Assembly: GCF_004331995.1 (NCBI RefSeq)
Contig: NZ_SJDT01000003.1
Location: forward strand, 186,001-250,000
Source: Arcanobacterium bovis
Lineage (GTDB): Bacteria; Actinomycetota; Actinomycetes; Actinomycetales; Actinomycetaceae
Direction: 5' to 3'
Length of the DNA stretch: 64,000 nucleotides
Shown here: positions 51,599 to 62,794 of the stretch, piece by piece
Position numbering within the stretch: position 1 is the stretch's first letter
How the letters are laid out: each line of letters starts with the position of its first letter
The notes under the pieces: generated by a model
What the model was told of the DNA's origin: nothing
Databases searched by the model: none
Seen by the model: only the letters and a program-made list of their open reading frames with translations
Program-made: the position numbers and the translations under genes

Positions 51599-51906
51599 GA
51601 CTTTCTACCAGCATTTTTGGCCTGTTTGTAACAACAGCGGGAATTCTTACGATCGTGTTCAGCCAAGGATACAAGTTTGATGCTCGAATCAGCCTAGTGG
51701 TTATTTTACTGGCCTTTGCATTTTTGATTGGAATTGGCGCATTCATCAAGAGCAATCGCGACAAGAAAGCGCTCGAAAGCTCGACTGAATCAAGTGATTC
51801 ACACGAGACACCAGCAATGGACGAGGCTACAACCGATAGCACTGTTCATGCTACGACTGACGCCACAACTGATATGACACAAGACGAAGTAACGTCCAAG
51901 CTCTAA
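51595..51906 (+). CDS. Small two-helix membrane protein
   Basis: The 103-residue protein has two hydrophobic helices (FGLFVTTAGILTIVFS and SLVVILLAFAFLIGIGAFI) and a Ser/Thr/Asp-rich cytoplasmic or exterior tail with repeated ATTD units. It is coupled to the PspC gene by ATGA overlap and so probably belongs to the same envelope-stress operon. I recognise no named family. Confidence 0.75.
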   Translation: MRLSTSIFGLFVTTAGILTIVFSQGYKFDARISLVVILLAFAFLIGIGAFIKSNRDKKALESSTESSDSHETPAMDEATTDSTVHATTDATTDMTQDEVTSKL

Positions 51907-51931
51907 GGCATACGTCAGCGATACTAATAGA

Positions 51932-51979
51932 GGGTGGGGAGTATTTGATTCACAAATGTGAATCAAATACTCCCCACCC
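51932..51979. terminator. 22-bp perfect hairpin between the PspC operon and mdh
   Basis: GGGTGGGGAGTATTTGATTC and two more bases (51932-51953) pair perfectly with 51958-51979 around AAAT. It serves two convergent genes and is followed by CGTTTGGTT on the plus strand. Confidence 0.75.
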
Positions 51980-52081
51980 CGTTTGGTTCAGCATAGGCAG
52001 ATCAACACTGTGCCAGATCACCCACTGCACAGCATAAGCAGACCCACACGGCTATGCTTTACCGCTAAATTTATGAATGGC

Positions 52082-53092
<1,011 letters not shown>

Positions 53093-53207
53093 CTATGTTT
53101 TGTCAAATGTGGTGATCCACGAAACACTCCTACCCTACTATTTATTTGGAACCTTTACCTATGACTAAAGTGCTTTAAGCTCATCGATAAAAAGGTTCCC
53201 AAGCAGG

Positions 53208-54863
53208 TTAGAAACGGGTATCGCGGTAAAAATTGATCAACGCGCGCGTTGAAGGATCTTGCTTGGCAATTTCTGCTTCGTCTCCCGCAACTGCGGCCGT
53301 GAGCTGATTAGCCATCTGTTTTCCAAGCTCAACGCCCCACTGGTCGAAAGAGTCAATACCCCACACGATGCCCTGCACAAAGGTAATGTGCTCATATAGT
53401 GCGATGAGCTGGCCCAACACTGCGGGAGTGAGCGCTGGTGCCATGATCGACGTCGTCGGCTTATTGCCTGGGAAAACACGTGCCGATACGATTTCTTCGC
53501 GCGTACCCTCCGCCCGAACTTCTTCCTCAGTCTTTCCGAATGCGAGCGCCTTCGTCTGCCCGAAGAAGTTACCAAGGAACAGCTCATGCTGATCGAATTC
53601 GCCGTCTTTCAGTGCGTATATTGGATTGGAGAATGCGATGAAATCTGCCGGAATCAGTTGCGTACCCTGATGGATCAGCTGGTAGAAGGCATGCTGGCCA
53701 TTCGTTCCTGGCTCTCCCCAGAACACCTCGCCGGTCGTCGTCGTCACGTCTGAACCGTCCCAACGCACCCGTTTGCCATTCGATTCCATCGTGAGCTGCT
53801 GCAAATAAGCCGGGAAGCGATGCAAGTACTGTGCATACGGCAACACTGCGTGTGTGGCAGCGCCCATGAAATTGCAGTAGAAGATGTTGAGCAAGCCCAT
53901 CAACAGTGGCACATTTTCTTCATCAACAGCATTCTTGAAGTGCTCATCCATTGTGTTGAATCCGCCCAAGAAATCCGCAAATCCTTGTGGTCCAATAGCA
54001 ATCGCGAGCGAGGTGCCGACGGCGGAATCCACCGAGTAGCGTCCGCCCACCCAGTCCCAGAATCCGAAAGCGTTGAGCGGATCAATGCCAAATTCGGCCA
54101 CCTTCTCCAAGTTGGTAGACACTGCCACGAAATGCTTAGCAACAGCTCCTTCGGCGTCGATCCCTGCAGCTTGCAGTTCTTCAAGAAGCCATGCTCGGGC
54201 TTGCCGCGCATTCGTTAGTGTTTCGAGCGTGGTGAACGTCTTGGATGCCACGATGAAGAGCACTGTTTCTGGATCAACACCACGCAGCTTCTCACCCAAG
54301 TCGGTTGGATCGATATTAGAAATGAACCGACATTCGAGCCCGTCTTGCACATAAGGCTTGAGTGCTTCGTACGCCATCACCGGGCCCAGATCCGAACCAC
54401 CAATGCCGATATTGACGATCGTGGTGATCGGCTTTCCAGTAATGCCACGCCACTGCCCTGACCGCACCCGATCAGCAAAATCAAAAATACGTGCGAGTAC
54501 CTCATGCACGCCAGGGACTACGTCGGCACCGTCTACATATACCGAATTTCCCTCTGGTTGCCGCAAAGCCGTGTGCAGAACAGAGCGACCTTCGGTTACG
54601 TTGATCTTTTCGCCTGCAAACATAGCATCACGACGCTCGCTCAGTTGAACATCGCGCGCCAGCTCAAGCAAAGCCTCTTTGATCTCGTCGGTTATGTATG
54701 ACTTCGAAAGGTCAACAAACAACTCGCCGGCCTGATACGAATGGCGCTCTGCGCGCTCAGGATCAGTCTCGAACCACGTACGAAAATCTACTCGCAGCTC
54801 ATCGCGAAGTTTCGCAAGCTTCGCCCAAGCAGGTGTTTGTGTGGCATCAATTGGCATGGCCAT
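53208..54863 (-). CDS. pgi: Glucose-6-phosphate isomerase
   Basis: The 551-residue enzyme interconverts glucose-6-phosphate and fructose-6-phosphate. Family signatures are [47 protein letters not shown], and [12 protein letters not shown]-like [20 protein letters not shown]. The catalytic Glu lies in MESNGKRV, and His in the [11 protein letters not shown] segment. It is divergent from pfkA, the next glycolytic step, across a 380-bp regulatory region, so the two may be coordinated. Confidence 0.97.
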   Translation of the reverse strand: MAMPIDATQTPAWAKLAKLRDELRVDFRTWFETDPERAERHSYQAGELFVDLSKSYITDEIKEALLELARDVQLSERRDAMFAGEKINVTEGRSVLHTALRQPEGNSVYVDGADVVPGVHEVLARIFDFADRVRSGQWRGITGKPITTIVNIGIGGSDLGPVMAYEALKPYVQDGLECRFISNIDPTDLGEKLRGVDPETVLFIVASKTFTTLETLTNARQARAWLLEELQAAGIDAEGAVAKHFVAVSTNLEKVAEFGIDPLNAFGFWDWVGGRYSVDSAVGTSLAIAIGPQGFADFLGGFNTMDEHFKNAVDEENVPLLMGLLNIFYCNFMGAATHAVLPYAQYLHRFPAYLQQLTMESNGKRVRWDGSDVTTTTGEVFWGEPGTNGQHAFYQLIHQGTQLIPADFIAFSNPIYALKDGEFDQHELFLGNFFGQTKALAFGKTEEEVRAEGTREEIVSARVFPGNKPTTSIMAPALTPAVLGQLIALYEHITFVQGIVWGIDSFDQWGVELGKQMANQLTAAVAGDEAEIAKQDPSTRALINFYRDTRF

Positions 54864-55244
54864 AGACGTAACTCCTCAAAAATGGAATATGCGACATGAA
54901 ATATTCAGTGTGTTGTTGCCGCACAAAATATGTTACCCGCCACCCTCACTGTGAAACCATTCCAACGTCCTGCAAAGTGCTTTGCTCGCAGAGCAGATCG
55001 TCTAGAGATGTTCGCCTCTCACACGCAAACTAGTCCACGAGCTATTCGCCCCTCACGAGCCGATCGTTCACGACGATTGCACGCTTTCCAATTTTCCGGA
55101 ATCAGCCCTGCCCAGATCAGAATAAGCTGATCTAAATCACGTATCATATTGTGGGGTATGTTGCCCACGGCTGTAACTGCAGCTGACCGCTATCGCGTAA
55201 CTATTACCGCGTATCCAATACCGCGCAAGAAGAGGAGCAGGCAG
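54864..55244. promoter_or_regulatory. Divergent pgi/pfkA regulatory region
   Basis: AGATCAG-AATAAG-CTGATCT is a perfect 7-bp inverted repeat at 55114-55133. A TATCAT box follows at about 55142-55147, so the repeat covers the -35 zone of a rightward promoter. The rest is free of recognisable genes. The pfkA frame stays open back to 55149, but its true start is 55245. Confidence 0.5.
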
Positions 55245-57572
55245 ATGAGCGAAGTTGATCATTCTGTGCAGCATTCTGATTTTCCATTGACCAGCACTGA
55301 TCACCAGCATCAGACGCCGGATAACGCAGTGCGAATTGGAGTGCTCACATCTGGTGGCGATGCTCAGGGAATGAACGCTGTGGTGCGTGCTGTAGTACGT
55401 ACAGCATTACATGAAGGTGCCATCCCATTTGCCATTCGTGAGGGGTGGAAAGGCGCTGTGTTCGGCGGCGATCTTATCCAAGAGATGTCGTGGAATGACG
55501 TTTCGGGAATTCTCGCTGCTGGTGGAACCCATATTGGCACCGCGCGCTGCGCAGAGTTTCGTGAACGCGCCGGAATTAAGCAAGCCGTAAAGAACCTGGT
55601 AGAGCATGGCATTGACCGTCTCGTTATCATCGGTGGAGACGGCACACTCTCCGGAGCAGACGAATTACGCGAACTGTGGCCAGAGCTCCTTGCCGAGCTT
55701 GCTACGGAAGGCGAAATTTCTGCTGAATTAGCGCATGAGCACCAAAAACTCCATATTGCCGGCGTGGTGGGTTCTATCGATAACGATCTCGTGGGCACTG
55801 ATATGACGATCGGTGCCGACTCGGCGCTTCATCGCATTGTCGAAGCCCTTGATGCACTCTCATCAACAGCTGCTTCTCACCAACGCACCTTCGTGATTGA
55901 GGTGATGGGACGCCGCTGTGGCTACCTCGCCTTGATGAGCGCCATCGCTGGTGGCTGCGATTATGTTTTCATTCCAGAGCTCCCACCAGCTGATGGCTGG
56001 GAGGATGCCATGTGCGAGAAGCTGCGAATCGGACGTGCTCATGGCCGACGCGACTCGATGGTGATCGTGGCGGAAGGCGCAACTGACCGCGCAGGAAATC
56101 CGATCACTGCCACGATGGTGAAAGAAATTCTGGAACAGAAACTCGGTGAAGACGCTCGCGTAACTTCGCTTGGTCATGTACAACGTGGTGGAACGCCGTC
56201 AGCATACGACCGCTGGATGCCTACGCTGCTCGGATACACTGCGGCACACGACGTCATTCACGCTTCGGACTCGAACGAGCCGGTCATCATTGGAACGCAA
56301 CGCAACCGCCTTGTGCGCCTGCCAATGATGGAAACGATCAAGAATACGCGCGCCGTAAAAGACTACTTAGCCGCAGGTAACTGGGATGCCGCCATCGCAT
56401 CGCGCGGAAAAGGCTACCGCGAAATGATCGATATCTTCGAGACAATTTCGTGGCCCGTGCCGACGCCGAAGTACTCGCTACCCACGTCACCACGTGTTGC
56501 TATTGTTCACGCTGGTGGTTTAGCACCAGGCATGAATGCTGCCGCGCGTGCCGCCGTCAAGCTTGGACTTGACCGCGGTTTCACCATGCTTGGAGTTGAA
56601 GGCGGTTTTCCTGGTTTGCTTGACGCCAAAGTTCGCGAGTTAAACTGGGGCGATGTTGAAGGTTGGGTGGAAGACGGCGGTGCCGAGCTTGGTACCCGAC
56701 GCACAATTGCGTCTGTGGATCAGTTTTACCAGCTCTCACGCGGTATCGAAAACGCCCGAATTGATGCGCTCATTGTGATCGGTGGATTCAAAGGTTACAA
56801 GGCTGCCTACGAAATGGTGCGCGAGCGCGACCGCTACCCTGCTTTCCGTATCCCTATTATTTGCGTTCCTGCCAGCATCGACAATAACTTGCCAGGTTCT
56901 GAGCTAGCAATCGGTGCCGACACCGCTTTGAACAACAACGCTCAGATTCTTGACCGGATTAAACAGTCGGCTTCGGCATCGCAGCGCTGTTTTGTGGCCG
57001 AAACGATGGGACGCCGCTGTGGCTACCTCGCCTTGATGAGCGCTATCACTACCGGAGCCGAGCAGGTATACCTTTCCGAGACTGGCATTACCTTGCCTCA
57101 ACTCGCCGAGGATACCGCCCGTATGATTAATGCTTTCAAGGGCGGACGCAATCTCTATTTGGTGATTCGCAACGAAGACGCCTCAGAGTACTACACCACC
57201 GATTTCATCTCACGAATTTTTGAAGAAGAAGGTGGCGGACTCTTTGATGTGCGCTCTTCGATTCTTGGGCACATGCAGCAAGGCGGTAATCCCACTCCCT
57301 TTGATCGAACCTTGGCTGTGCGCATGATGCACAAGGCTATTGACGTTTTGTACGAGCAGTTTGAGCAGCGAAAAGACGGCGCAATCCACGTAGGTCAGCA
57401 CGACGGCGTGATTGAGGCATTCCCTATTTCGCACATGCCCGACCTCATTGATATGGAATCACGATTGCCCTACGAGGCGTGGTGGCACGATCTTAAAGAT
57501 GTGCTCTATGTGATGGCTGATCAGCATTTTGATAAGAAAATTGGCACATTGCCGCTGGTGATTGAAGATTAA
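55245..57572 (+). CDS. pfkA: Tandem (double-domain) 6-phosphofructokinase
   Basis: The 775-residue protein contains two fused PFK-A units, like animal and fungal enzymes. The N-half (about 30-375) has GVLTSGGDAQGMN, GGDGT (130-134) and the catalytic SIDND (177-181). The C-half (about 415-760) keeps AIVHAGGLAPGMN and MGRRCGYLALMSAI but has GGFKG for GGDGT (513-517) and SIDNN for TIDND (544-548), so the catalytic Asp is lost. The C-half probably binds effectors. ATG 55245 is chosen because AGGAG lies 8 bases upstream. The enzyme phosphorylates fructose-6-phosphate. Actinomycete relatives of this length exist, as I recall. Confidence 0.94.
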   Translation: MSEVDHSVQHSDFPLTSTDHQHQTPDNAVRIGVLTSGGDAQGMNAVVRAVVRTALHEGAIPFAIREGWKGAVFGGDLIQEMSWNDVSGILAAGGTHIGTARCAEFRERAGIKQAVKNLVEHGIDRLVIIGGDGTLSGADELRELWPELLAELATEGEISAELAHEHQKLHIAGVVGSIDNDLVGTDMTIGADSALHRIVEALDALSSTAASHQRTFVIEVMGRRCGYLALMSAIAGGCDYVFIPELPPADGWEDAMCEKLRIGRAHGRRDSMVIVAEGATDRAGNPITATMVKEILEQKLGEDARVTSLGHVQRGGTPSAYDRWMPTLLGYTAAHDVIHASDSNEPVIIGTQRNRLVRLPMMETIKNTRAVKDYLAAGNWDAAIASRGKGYREMIDIFETISWPVPTPKYSLPTSPRVAIVHAGGLAPGMNAAARAAVKLGLDRGFTMLGVEGGFPGLLDAKVRELNWGDVEGWVEDGGAELGTRRTIASVDQFYQLSRGIENARIDALIVIGGFKGYKAAYEMVRERDRYPAFRIPIICVPASIDNNLPGSELAIGADTALNNNAQILDRIKQSASASQRCFVAETMGRRCGYLALMSAITTGAEQVYLSETGITLPQLAEDTARMINAFKGGRNLYLVIRNEDASEYYTTDFISRIFEEEGGGLFDVRSSILGHMQQGGNPTPFDRTLAVRMMHKAIDVLYEQFEQRKDGAIHVGQHDGVIEAFPISHMPDLIDMESRLPYEAWWHDLKDVLYVMADQHFDKKIGTLPLVIED

Positions 57573-57597
57573 CAATTCACGGCGAGCAATCGGGTTT

Positions 57598-57626
57598 AAA
57601 GGCCAGAGCACAACGCTCTGGCCTTT
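57598..57626 (+). terminator. Terminator after pfkA
   Basis: AAAGGCCAGAGC (57598-57609) and GCTCTGGCCTTT (57615-57626) form a 12-bp stem with loop ACAAC, followed by ACCCCTTTACCCC. It lies 25 bases beyond the stop. Confidence 0.8.
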
Positions 57627-57652
57627 ACCCCTTTACCCCTCACTTTTTGGGG

Positions 57653-57710
57653 CGATTTCGCAAACATCTCCACATATATCGAGACCATGCAAAATCCACA
57701 CCAAATTCCG
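57653..57710. repeat. Short element shared with the DEAD-helicase leader
   Basis: ATTTCGCAAACATC...ATATATCGAGA...AAATCCACACCAAATT here resembles TTTTGGCAACTAGT...ATATATCGAGA...AAATACGCACCAAAAT at about 11663-11717. The block ATATATCGAGA is identical and CACCAAA is at the same distance. Both copies are intergenic and in the same orientation. Overall identity is moderate. Confidence 0.4.
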
Positions 57711-57741
57711 GCGGTGTACCCATAGCTACGCAATTGAATAG

Positions 57742-59037
57742 TTAAGATTCTGTTTCCGCGCCAGGTTCGTCCTTGATGATTTCGGCATAAACCCGATCAA
57801 TCCGGCGTTGATCCATGGCACGAACTGTGAAGCGTACGCCGTCAAGCTCCACTTGGTCGCCAACTTCAGGCATTCTTCCCAGCTCATTAACGATGAAACC
57901 ACCAAGCGTATCAAACGGACCCTCAGGAAGTTCTAGGTTAATGTACTTGTTTACTTCTGCCCGCCCCAGCAAACCAGAAACCTCACCACCAGCGGTGATC
58001 TCCACCATCGCCGTTGATTCAGAATCGTATTCGTCGTTAATCTCGCCAACAAACTCCTCGACTACGTCTTCAATGGTCACAAGGCCATCGGTGCCACCAT
58101 ATTCATCGACGATAATTGCTAGGTGTGCATTTTGGTTGCGCATCTCGGTGAGTGCAGCGAGTACAGGCTTTCCTTCTGGAAAGAAAATTACTGGCCGCAC
58201 AATATCGCGCACTGTCTTGATCTGCGGATCAGGAGCAATAAGATCGCGAATATGGATGAAGCCGATCACTTCGTCGTCGTTCGAATTGTCGCGAACGGGA
58301 TAACGCGAGTGTTCCAACTCGTTGACCTTGGCTTGCACCTGTGCAATCGTAGTGCTTGCATCGAGGAAATCGACTTCGGTGCGCGGCGTCATCACTTCTT
58401 CAACCGAGCGTGTACCCACCGACAGCAAATCGACCACCATAGAGCGTTCCGTCTCTGGAATGGCCTCGTAACCTGCAACGTACGTGCGTAGTTCTTCGGC
58501 GTCCATCTCTTCACGCTTTTCGTTGGGATCGCGACCGAGCAAGCGCAACACAATATTCGTAGAAAGTCCCAAGAACCAAATAACAGGCCGCAACAAAGAG
58601 GTGATAATACTCAGCGGATAAGCCACTACTAGTGCAAACGTTTCGGCGCTCTGCATTGCCAAACGCTTGGGCACCAGCTCACCAAAGACAATCGACAAAT
58701 AGGAAATAACTATCGTAGTGACGATAAATGCCGTGTTATTGGCAGCGCTTGTGCCCATGTAATTTTCGAGCCAGGGCACTATGAGCGGCGCAATTTCAGC
58801 AGCACCGAACGATGCCGAGAAGAAACCAGCCAGTGTAACGCCCACTTGCACAGCTGAAAGAAAACGGTTGGAATCGGCGGTGAGTGCTTGAATTTTCTTT
58901 CCAGAGCGCGAGCGGAAGGCCATTGACTCGATTTGTGTATCGCGCAGGGAAACGAGCGCCATTTCGGATGCGGCGAAAAACGAACCGATCAGCGTAAAAA
59001 CGAGTACGAAAACAATATTCGTCAGCAGCGGACTCAC
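57742..59037 (-). CDS. CNNM/HlyC-CorC type membrane protein (hemolysin family)
   Basis: The 431-residue protein has an N-terminal CNNM (DUF21) domain with four hydrophobic helices (about 1-180), paired CBS domains (about 205-330; MTPRTEVDFLDAS and VDEYGGTDGLVTIEDVVEE) and a C-terminal CorC/HlyC domain (about 345-425). Such proteins are linked to magnesium or cobalt efflux; the hemolysin name is historical. It overlaps the DUF3017 gene by 4 bp and is the last gene of the purH operon. Confidence 0.9.
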   Translation of the reverse strand: MSPLLTNIVFVLVFTLIGSFFAASEMALVSLRDTQIESMAFRSRSGKKIQALTADSNRFLSAVQVGVTLAGFFSASFGAAEIAPLIVPWLENYMGTSAANNTAFIVTTIVISYLSIVFGELVPKRLAMQSAETFALVVAYPLSIITSLLRPVIWFLGLSTNIVLRLLGRDPNEKREEMDAEELRTYVAGYEAIPETERSMVVDLLSVGTRSVEEVMTPRTEVDFLDASTTIAQVQAKVNELEHSRYPVRDNSNDDEVIGFIHIRDLIAPDPQIKTVRDIVRPVIFFPEGKPVLAALTEMRNQNAHLAIIVDEYGGTDGLVTIEDVVEEFVGEINDEYDSESTAMVEITAGGEVSGLLGRAEVNKYINLELPEGPFDTLGGFIVNELGRMPEVGDQVELDGVRFTVRAMDQRRIDRVYAEIIKDEPGAETES

Positions 59038-59318
59038 ATAACCCCCGAAATTTGAACAATATTAGGCGTATCGCCCCACATCCCAAAGTATGCCAGCGCA
59101 ATTGCCAAAACGCACAAGGTGAGCACATCTATCGCAGTTGAGCGAATGCAGGGAACAAGACGGCGCAAGCTACTCATTCGCACGCATGCTAACAGCACCA
59201 AAGCACCTGAAAGAACGAGCGCTGCAGATTGCACACCAAAGGTGATGCCAACAACCAGCACAAGCGCCAGCGTTCCAAGCATCGCTATATAGTAACCAAC
59301 CGGGGGTAAGCCTTTCAC
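59034..59318 (-). CDS. DUF3017 family small membrane protein
   Basis: The 94-residue protein has three hydrophobic helices: PPVGYYIAMLGTLALVLVVG, SAALVLSGALVLLACVRM and VLTLCVLAIALAYFGMW. Actinobacterial DUF3017 genes often lie beside folate and purine genes; here purH is directly upstream (24 bp). Function is unknown. Confidence 0.8.
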   Translation of the reverse strand: MKGLPPVGYYIAMLGTLALVLVVGITFGVQSAALVLSGALVLLACVRMSSLRRLVPCIRSTAIDVLTLCVLAIALAYFGMWGDTPNIVQISGVM

Positions 59319-59342
59319 AACTCCACTTTATCGGTTTACTGC

Positions 59343-60971
59343 TCAGTGTGCGAAGTGCCGAGCTCCAGTGAAATACATTGTGACCCCAGCCGCTTTCGCC
59401 GCTTCGATCACTTCGTCGTCACGAATCGAGCCTCCAGGCTGCACCACTGCACGTACACCTGCATCCGCAAGCACTTGGAAACCGTCAGCAAAGGGGAAGA
59501 ATGCGTCAGAAGCAGCCACCGAACCGCGCGCGCGTTCTGGAGCGCCGCCCGCCTCACCAGCGTCGTCGCTATTGGCTGCCGCGCCACCTGCAGTTTCGAC
59601 GTCGCTCGTGACATTCACGCCGAGCGTATTGGCCCGCTCAACTGAGAGTCGGCACGAATCCACCCGGTTAACCTGACCCATTCCGATACCGACGGTTGCG
59701 CCGTCGTGCGCGAGCAGAACGGCATTGGAACGCACAGAACGAATCGCCCGCCAAGCAAATTCCAAATCACGCATCGTGGCTGGATCGGCTGGCTTGCCTG
59801 CTACGAGAGTCCAATTGTGCGGATCGTCGCCAGCGGCGTCGAGAGTGTCACGATCTTGCACCAAAATACCGCCAGAAATTTCCTTAACCTCAGTTTTCAC
59901 GGTTTCAGGCTCAACTGCCAAAATGCGCAGATTTTTCTTGGTTTGCAAAAGCTCCAGCGCAGCTGGATCGTAGCTTGGAGCAGCGATAACTTCCGTGAAG
60001 ATAGGCTTGACTTGTTGCGCCATCGCCACAGTCACTTCGCGGTTTGCGGCAATCACACCGCCATAAGCAGATTGTGGATCGCAGGCGTGAGCGCGGTCGT
60101 GTGCTAACTCAATGGTAGGTGCAACTGCCACTCCACAAGGATTGGCGTGCTTGACTACTGCCACTGCCGGCTCATCATGATCGTAGGCTGCACGAATTGC
60201 CGCATCCACGTCTTGATAGTTGTTATAAGACATCTCTTTGCCGCCGAGCTGGGTGGCGTTGGCAAGACCAGCGCTTGCACCTGCTCGAGTGTAGAGGCTT
60301 GCACGCTGGTGTGGGTTTTCGCCATAGCGCAAGTCTGCCTTCTTGAGCCACGCACCTCCCTGATACTCGGGCACGTCAGCGCCGATAAGCGTTTGCGAGG
60401 TCCACTGCGCCACTGCGGCGTCGTATTGCGCTGTGTGTGCGAAGGCTTCAGCTGCCAGACGACGGCGGGCGGCGGCGTCGAAACCTCCCTCACGAGTTGC
60501 ATCAATTGCGTCTTGATAGCGGCTTGGATCAACGATCACAGCTACGGAGGCGTGATTTTTTGCCGCCGCACGAATCATCGTCGGGCCGCCAATATCGATT
60601 TGCTCAACGCATTCGGCAATCGAGGCACCGGAAGCCACCGTCTCTTGGAAAGGATAGAGATTTACGACAACCAGATCGACAGGCTGGATTCCCAGCTCGA
60701 CAAGCTGATCTTGGTGTGTTTGCAGGTCACGATTGGCGAGGATTCCACCATGAATCATCGGATGGAGAGTCTTAACGCGCCCATCGAAGCACTCAGGAAA
60801 ATTGGTGACGCTCGAAACTGGTGTAACGGGAAGACCAGCATCAGAAATCGTAGCCGCAGTAGAGCCAGTAGAAATGATCTCGCACCCAGATTCCGCAAGC
60901 GCTTTTGCCAGTTCAACTATGCCATCTTTGTGGTAGACCGAAAGAATTGCACGTTTGAAAGGGATTTTCAT
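59343..60971 (-). CDS. purH: Bifunctional AICAR transformylase/IMP cyclohydrolase
   Basis: The 542-residue enzyme does the last two steps of IMP synthesis. The cyclohydrolase domain (about 1-195) begins [20 protein letters not shown] with STGSTAATI and [13 protein letters not shown]. The transformylase domain (about 200-542) has the catalytic KHANPCG and [10 protein letters not shown] Gly/Ala/Asp-rich insert lies near residue 465-485. GGAG precedes the start by 11 bases. purN, which often sits between the DUF6350 gene and purH, is absent here. Confidence 0.97.
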   Translation of the reverse strand: MKIPFKRAILSVYHKDGIVELAKALAESGCEIISTGSTAATISDAGLPVTPVSSVTNFPECFDGRVKTLHPMIHGGILANRDLQTHQDQLVELGIQPVDLVVVNLYPFQETVASGASIAECVEQIDIGGPTMIRAAAKNHASVAVIVDPSRYQDAIDATREGGFDAAARRRLAAEAFAHTAQYDAAVAQWTSQTLIGADVPEYQGGAWLKKADLRYGENPHQRASLYTRAGASAGLANATQLGGKEMSYNNYQDVDAAIRAAYDHDEPAVAVVKHANPCGVAVAPTIELAHDRAHACDPQSAYGGVIAANREVTVAMAQQVKPIFTEVIAAPSYDPAALELLQTKKNLRILAVEPETVKTEVKEISGGILVQDRDTLDAAGDDPHNWTLVAGKPADPATMRDLEFAWRAIRSVRSNAVLLAHDGATVGIGMGQVNRVDSCRLSVERANTLGVNVTSDVETAGGAAANSDDAGEAGGAPERARGSVAASDAFFPFADGFQVLADAGVRAVVQPGGSIRDDEVIEAAKAAGVTMYFTGARHFAH

Positions 60972-61044
60972 GAACCTGGCTCCTTGTTATTTCTGGTGGT
61001 CACAAGCACTTCTGGTAGTTCTGACCTCTCCAGTTTAGGAGCTA

Positions 61045-62670
61045 TTAAGAATCGGCGCTGGCCGTCTCAGGTTTTGTATCAGCATTCGCGCGTTTTTCTT
61101 CCGAATCCTGAGACGCCGGAGTGGTGGGCGTGGTTTGTGCGTCCGGTTCATTAGTTGGTGCGGCTTTATTAGTTGCTGCGTCCGGTTTACTTATGACGTC
61201 GGGCGTGGCGGGAACGCCCGGTTCGTCGCCGGCATCAGGTGTTGTGGCGACGACGTCAGGTGCTGTGGTGGCGGCTTGTGACGATGCCGGCTCCGACTCC
61301 CCTGCCACCGGCTGCGCCGCAACCGGTTCCCCCTCAGATGGCGACGACTCCGCAACCGATGTATCCGGCGTCGACCCAGTTGCCCCGGCGTCCGCCTCGC
61401 GTTTGCGCATCAACGTGACTTTGCCCAAAACACCACCCTTAGTGAGCGTTTTGAGCTGAGCGATCGTTGCTGGGTGTGCGATAACGGCACCCAACGCGAA
61501 AGGGAGCAAGGCAATTAAAAGCGAAAATGCCGCAACATTTGTTGACTGCGAGCCAACCACAGTCATCCGACCAGGGCCAATACTTCCCGCCGCTACGAGC
61601 GCGGAAAGCGAGCATATAAAGACGAAGAGTACACCGGCAATAACTGCATTCAGAGCAAAACGGCCTAGTGTGGAAGTTACGGGCTCGGCCTGCTGTGCCG
61701 ATGCGCTATTGGTTGAGGCGTCGCTGGCAGAAGTGCCGCTCACGGATTCGTTACTAGCGGACTCCGCCGACTGTTCATTAATTAACCAGCCTAGGCGCAT
61801 TGCCACTGCGCCTAGCACCACATACGCGAGGATCGGAAGGATAATAAGCCATGAATATCCGGTGGTATAACCCGGCAGAGCACCGAAAACAGGGATAGCC
61901 GGAAGCGGGCCAAGCGAGTTGCCGGTAATGGCAAAACTCGTGTCTACTCCTACGGAGAAACCGGCACCCAATATCCATGCGAGCGTCCATAGCAAATAAG
62001 CTGGCAGGTACATGAGTTGTACGAGTACCATGCTCGCAGTGCCAATAGCGTTCTGGAAATAGGAATCGTTGATTTGGCGGACGTTACCAATCCCTGCAAT
62101 AAAGGCAATGACAAATACTGTGACGGTTGCTAGAGCTGTGGCAATAAGCAATACCCGCAAGATTCGCCAAGCTCGGGTGAGATAGGGCCACCAGGGCAAA
62201 TTCACCAGGAGTTCTTCACGCCCTGCCCATGTGGCCACCGCAGCAAAGCTGATCCCGCCGCCAATAATTGCGATCCACCACGGTCCCTGAGCAGAGGAAA
62301 TAAGACCGATGACGGCGATAGTGAGTGCGGTAAAACCGGCAGCGAAGGCCACGTCAGACCACGCAAAAATACCAATTCGACGCATGGCAAAATATGCAGA
62401 AAAAACAATTATCGCAGTATATAGGCTCGGTATCAGCGAGAGCGTACCTTGGCCAACACTCAGATGCGCACCGAACGACGTGAGCCACCATTGGGTGCCA
62501 AATCGTGCAGCATCGCTCCAAGCAATATTACCCAGCAGAGGTGACGATGCAGTGATCGCATAGAAAAAGACTGCGCATAGCACTGCGCCAAGCCACGTGA
62601 AAACAAGTGGTTGATTCACGGCGCGAAACACTGGAAATACTGATCTGAGGTCAATTGTTTTTTCTTGCAT
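61045..62670 (-). CDS. DUF6350-type polytopic membrane protein with acidic low-complexity tail
   Basis: The 541-residue product starts at MQEKTIDLRSVFPVFRAVNQ (62670); a frame extension to 62889 overlaps uxaC and runs through its terminator, so I reject it. About ten hydrophobic helices span residues 20-400. The last ~125 residues are Pro/Ala/Thr/Glu-rich without hydrophobic stretches. Proteins of this type precede purN-purH in mycobacteria and other actinobacteria; the role is unknown. It is followed by purH after 73 bp on the same strand. Confidence 0.78.
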   Translation of the reverse strand: MQEKTIDLRSVFPVFRAVNQPLVFTWLGAVLCAVFFYAITASSPLLGNIAWSDAARFGTQWWLTSFGAHLSVGQGTLSLIPSLYTAIIVFSAYFAMRRIGIFAWSDVAFAAGFTALTIAVIGLISSAQGPWWIAIIGGGISFAAVATWAGREELLVNLPWWPYLTRAWRILRVLLIATALATVTVFVIAFIAGIGNVRQINDSYFQNAIGTASMVLVQLMYLPAYLLWTLAWILGAGFSVGVDTSFAITGNSLGPLPAIPVFGALPGYTTGYSWLIILPILAYVVLGAVAMRLGWLINEQSAESASNESVSGTSASDASTNSASAQQAEPVTSTLGRFALNAVIAGVLFVFICSLSALVAAGSIGPGRMTVVGSQSTNVAAFSLLIALLPFALGAVIAHPATIAQLKTLTKGGVLGKVTLMRKREADAGATGSTPDTSVAESSPSEGEPVAAQPVAGESEPASSQAATTAPDVVATTPDAGDEPGVPATPDVISKPDAATNKAAPTNEPDAQTTPTTPASQDSEEKRANADTKPETASADS

Positions 62671-62709
62671 CACTTTAATAGTTTCGCAAATGCGCATTTT
62701 TACGAAGAA

Positions 62710-62747
62710 GTGCCGGCGGCGTGTTGCTCTCAATACGCCGCCGGCAC
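62710..62747 (-). terminator. Terminator after uxaC
   Basis: GTGCCGGCGGCGT (62710-62722) pairs perfectly with ACGCCGCCGGCAC (62735-62747). The minus strand continues TTCTTCGTAAAAA. It separates uxaC from the DUF6350 gene. Confidence 0.8.
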
Positions 62748-62794
62748 AGTTCGACTTAGCATCGGACGAGTGGCTACTAACTGCCCGAATCTGA

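Noticed and set aside
57742-59037. Hemolysin virulence factor
   Set aside because: CNNM/CBS/CorC architecture indicates an ion-efflux-type membrane protein; the hemolysin name is historical.
60147-61154. A 335-codon plus-strand frame
   Set aside because: Antisense shadow of purH; Cys/Arg-rich composition and no domain.
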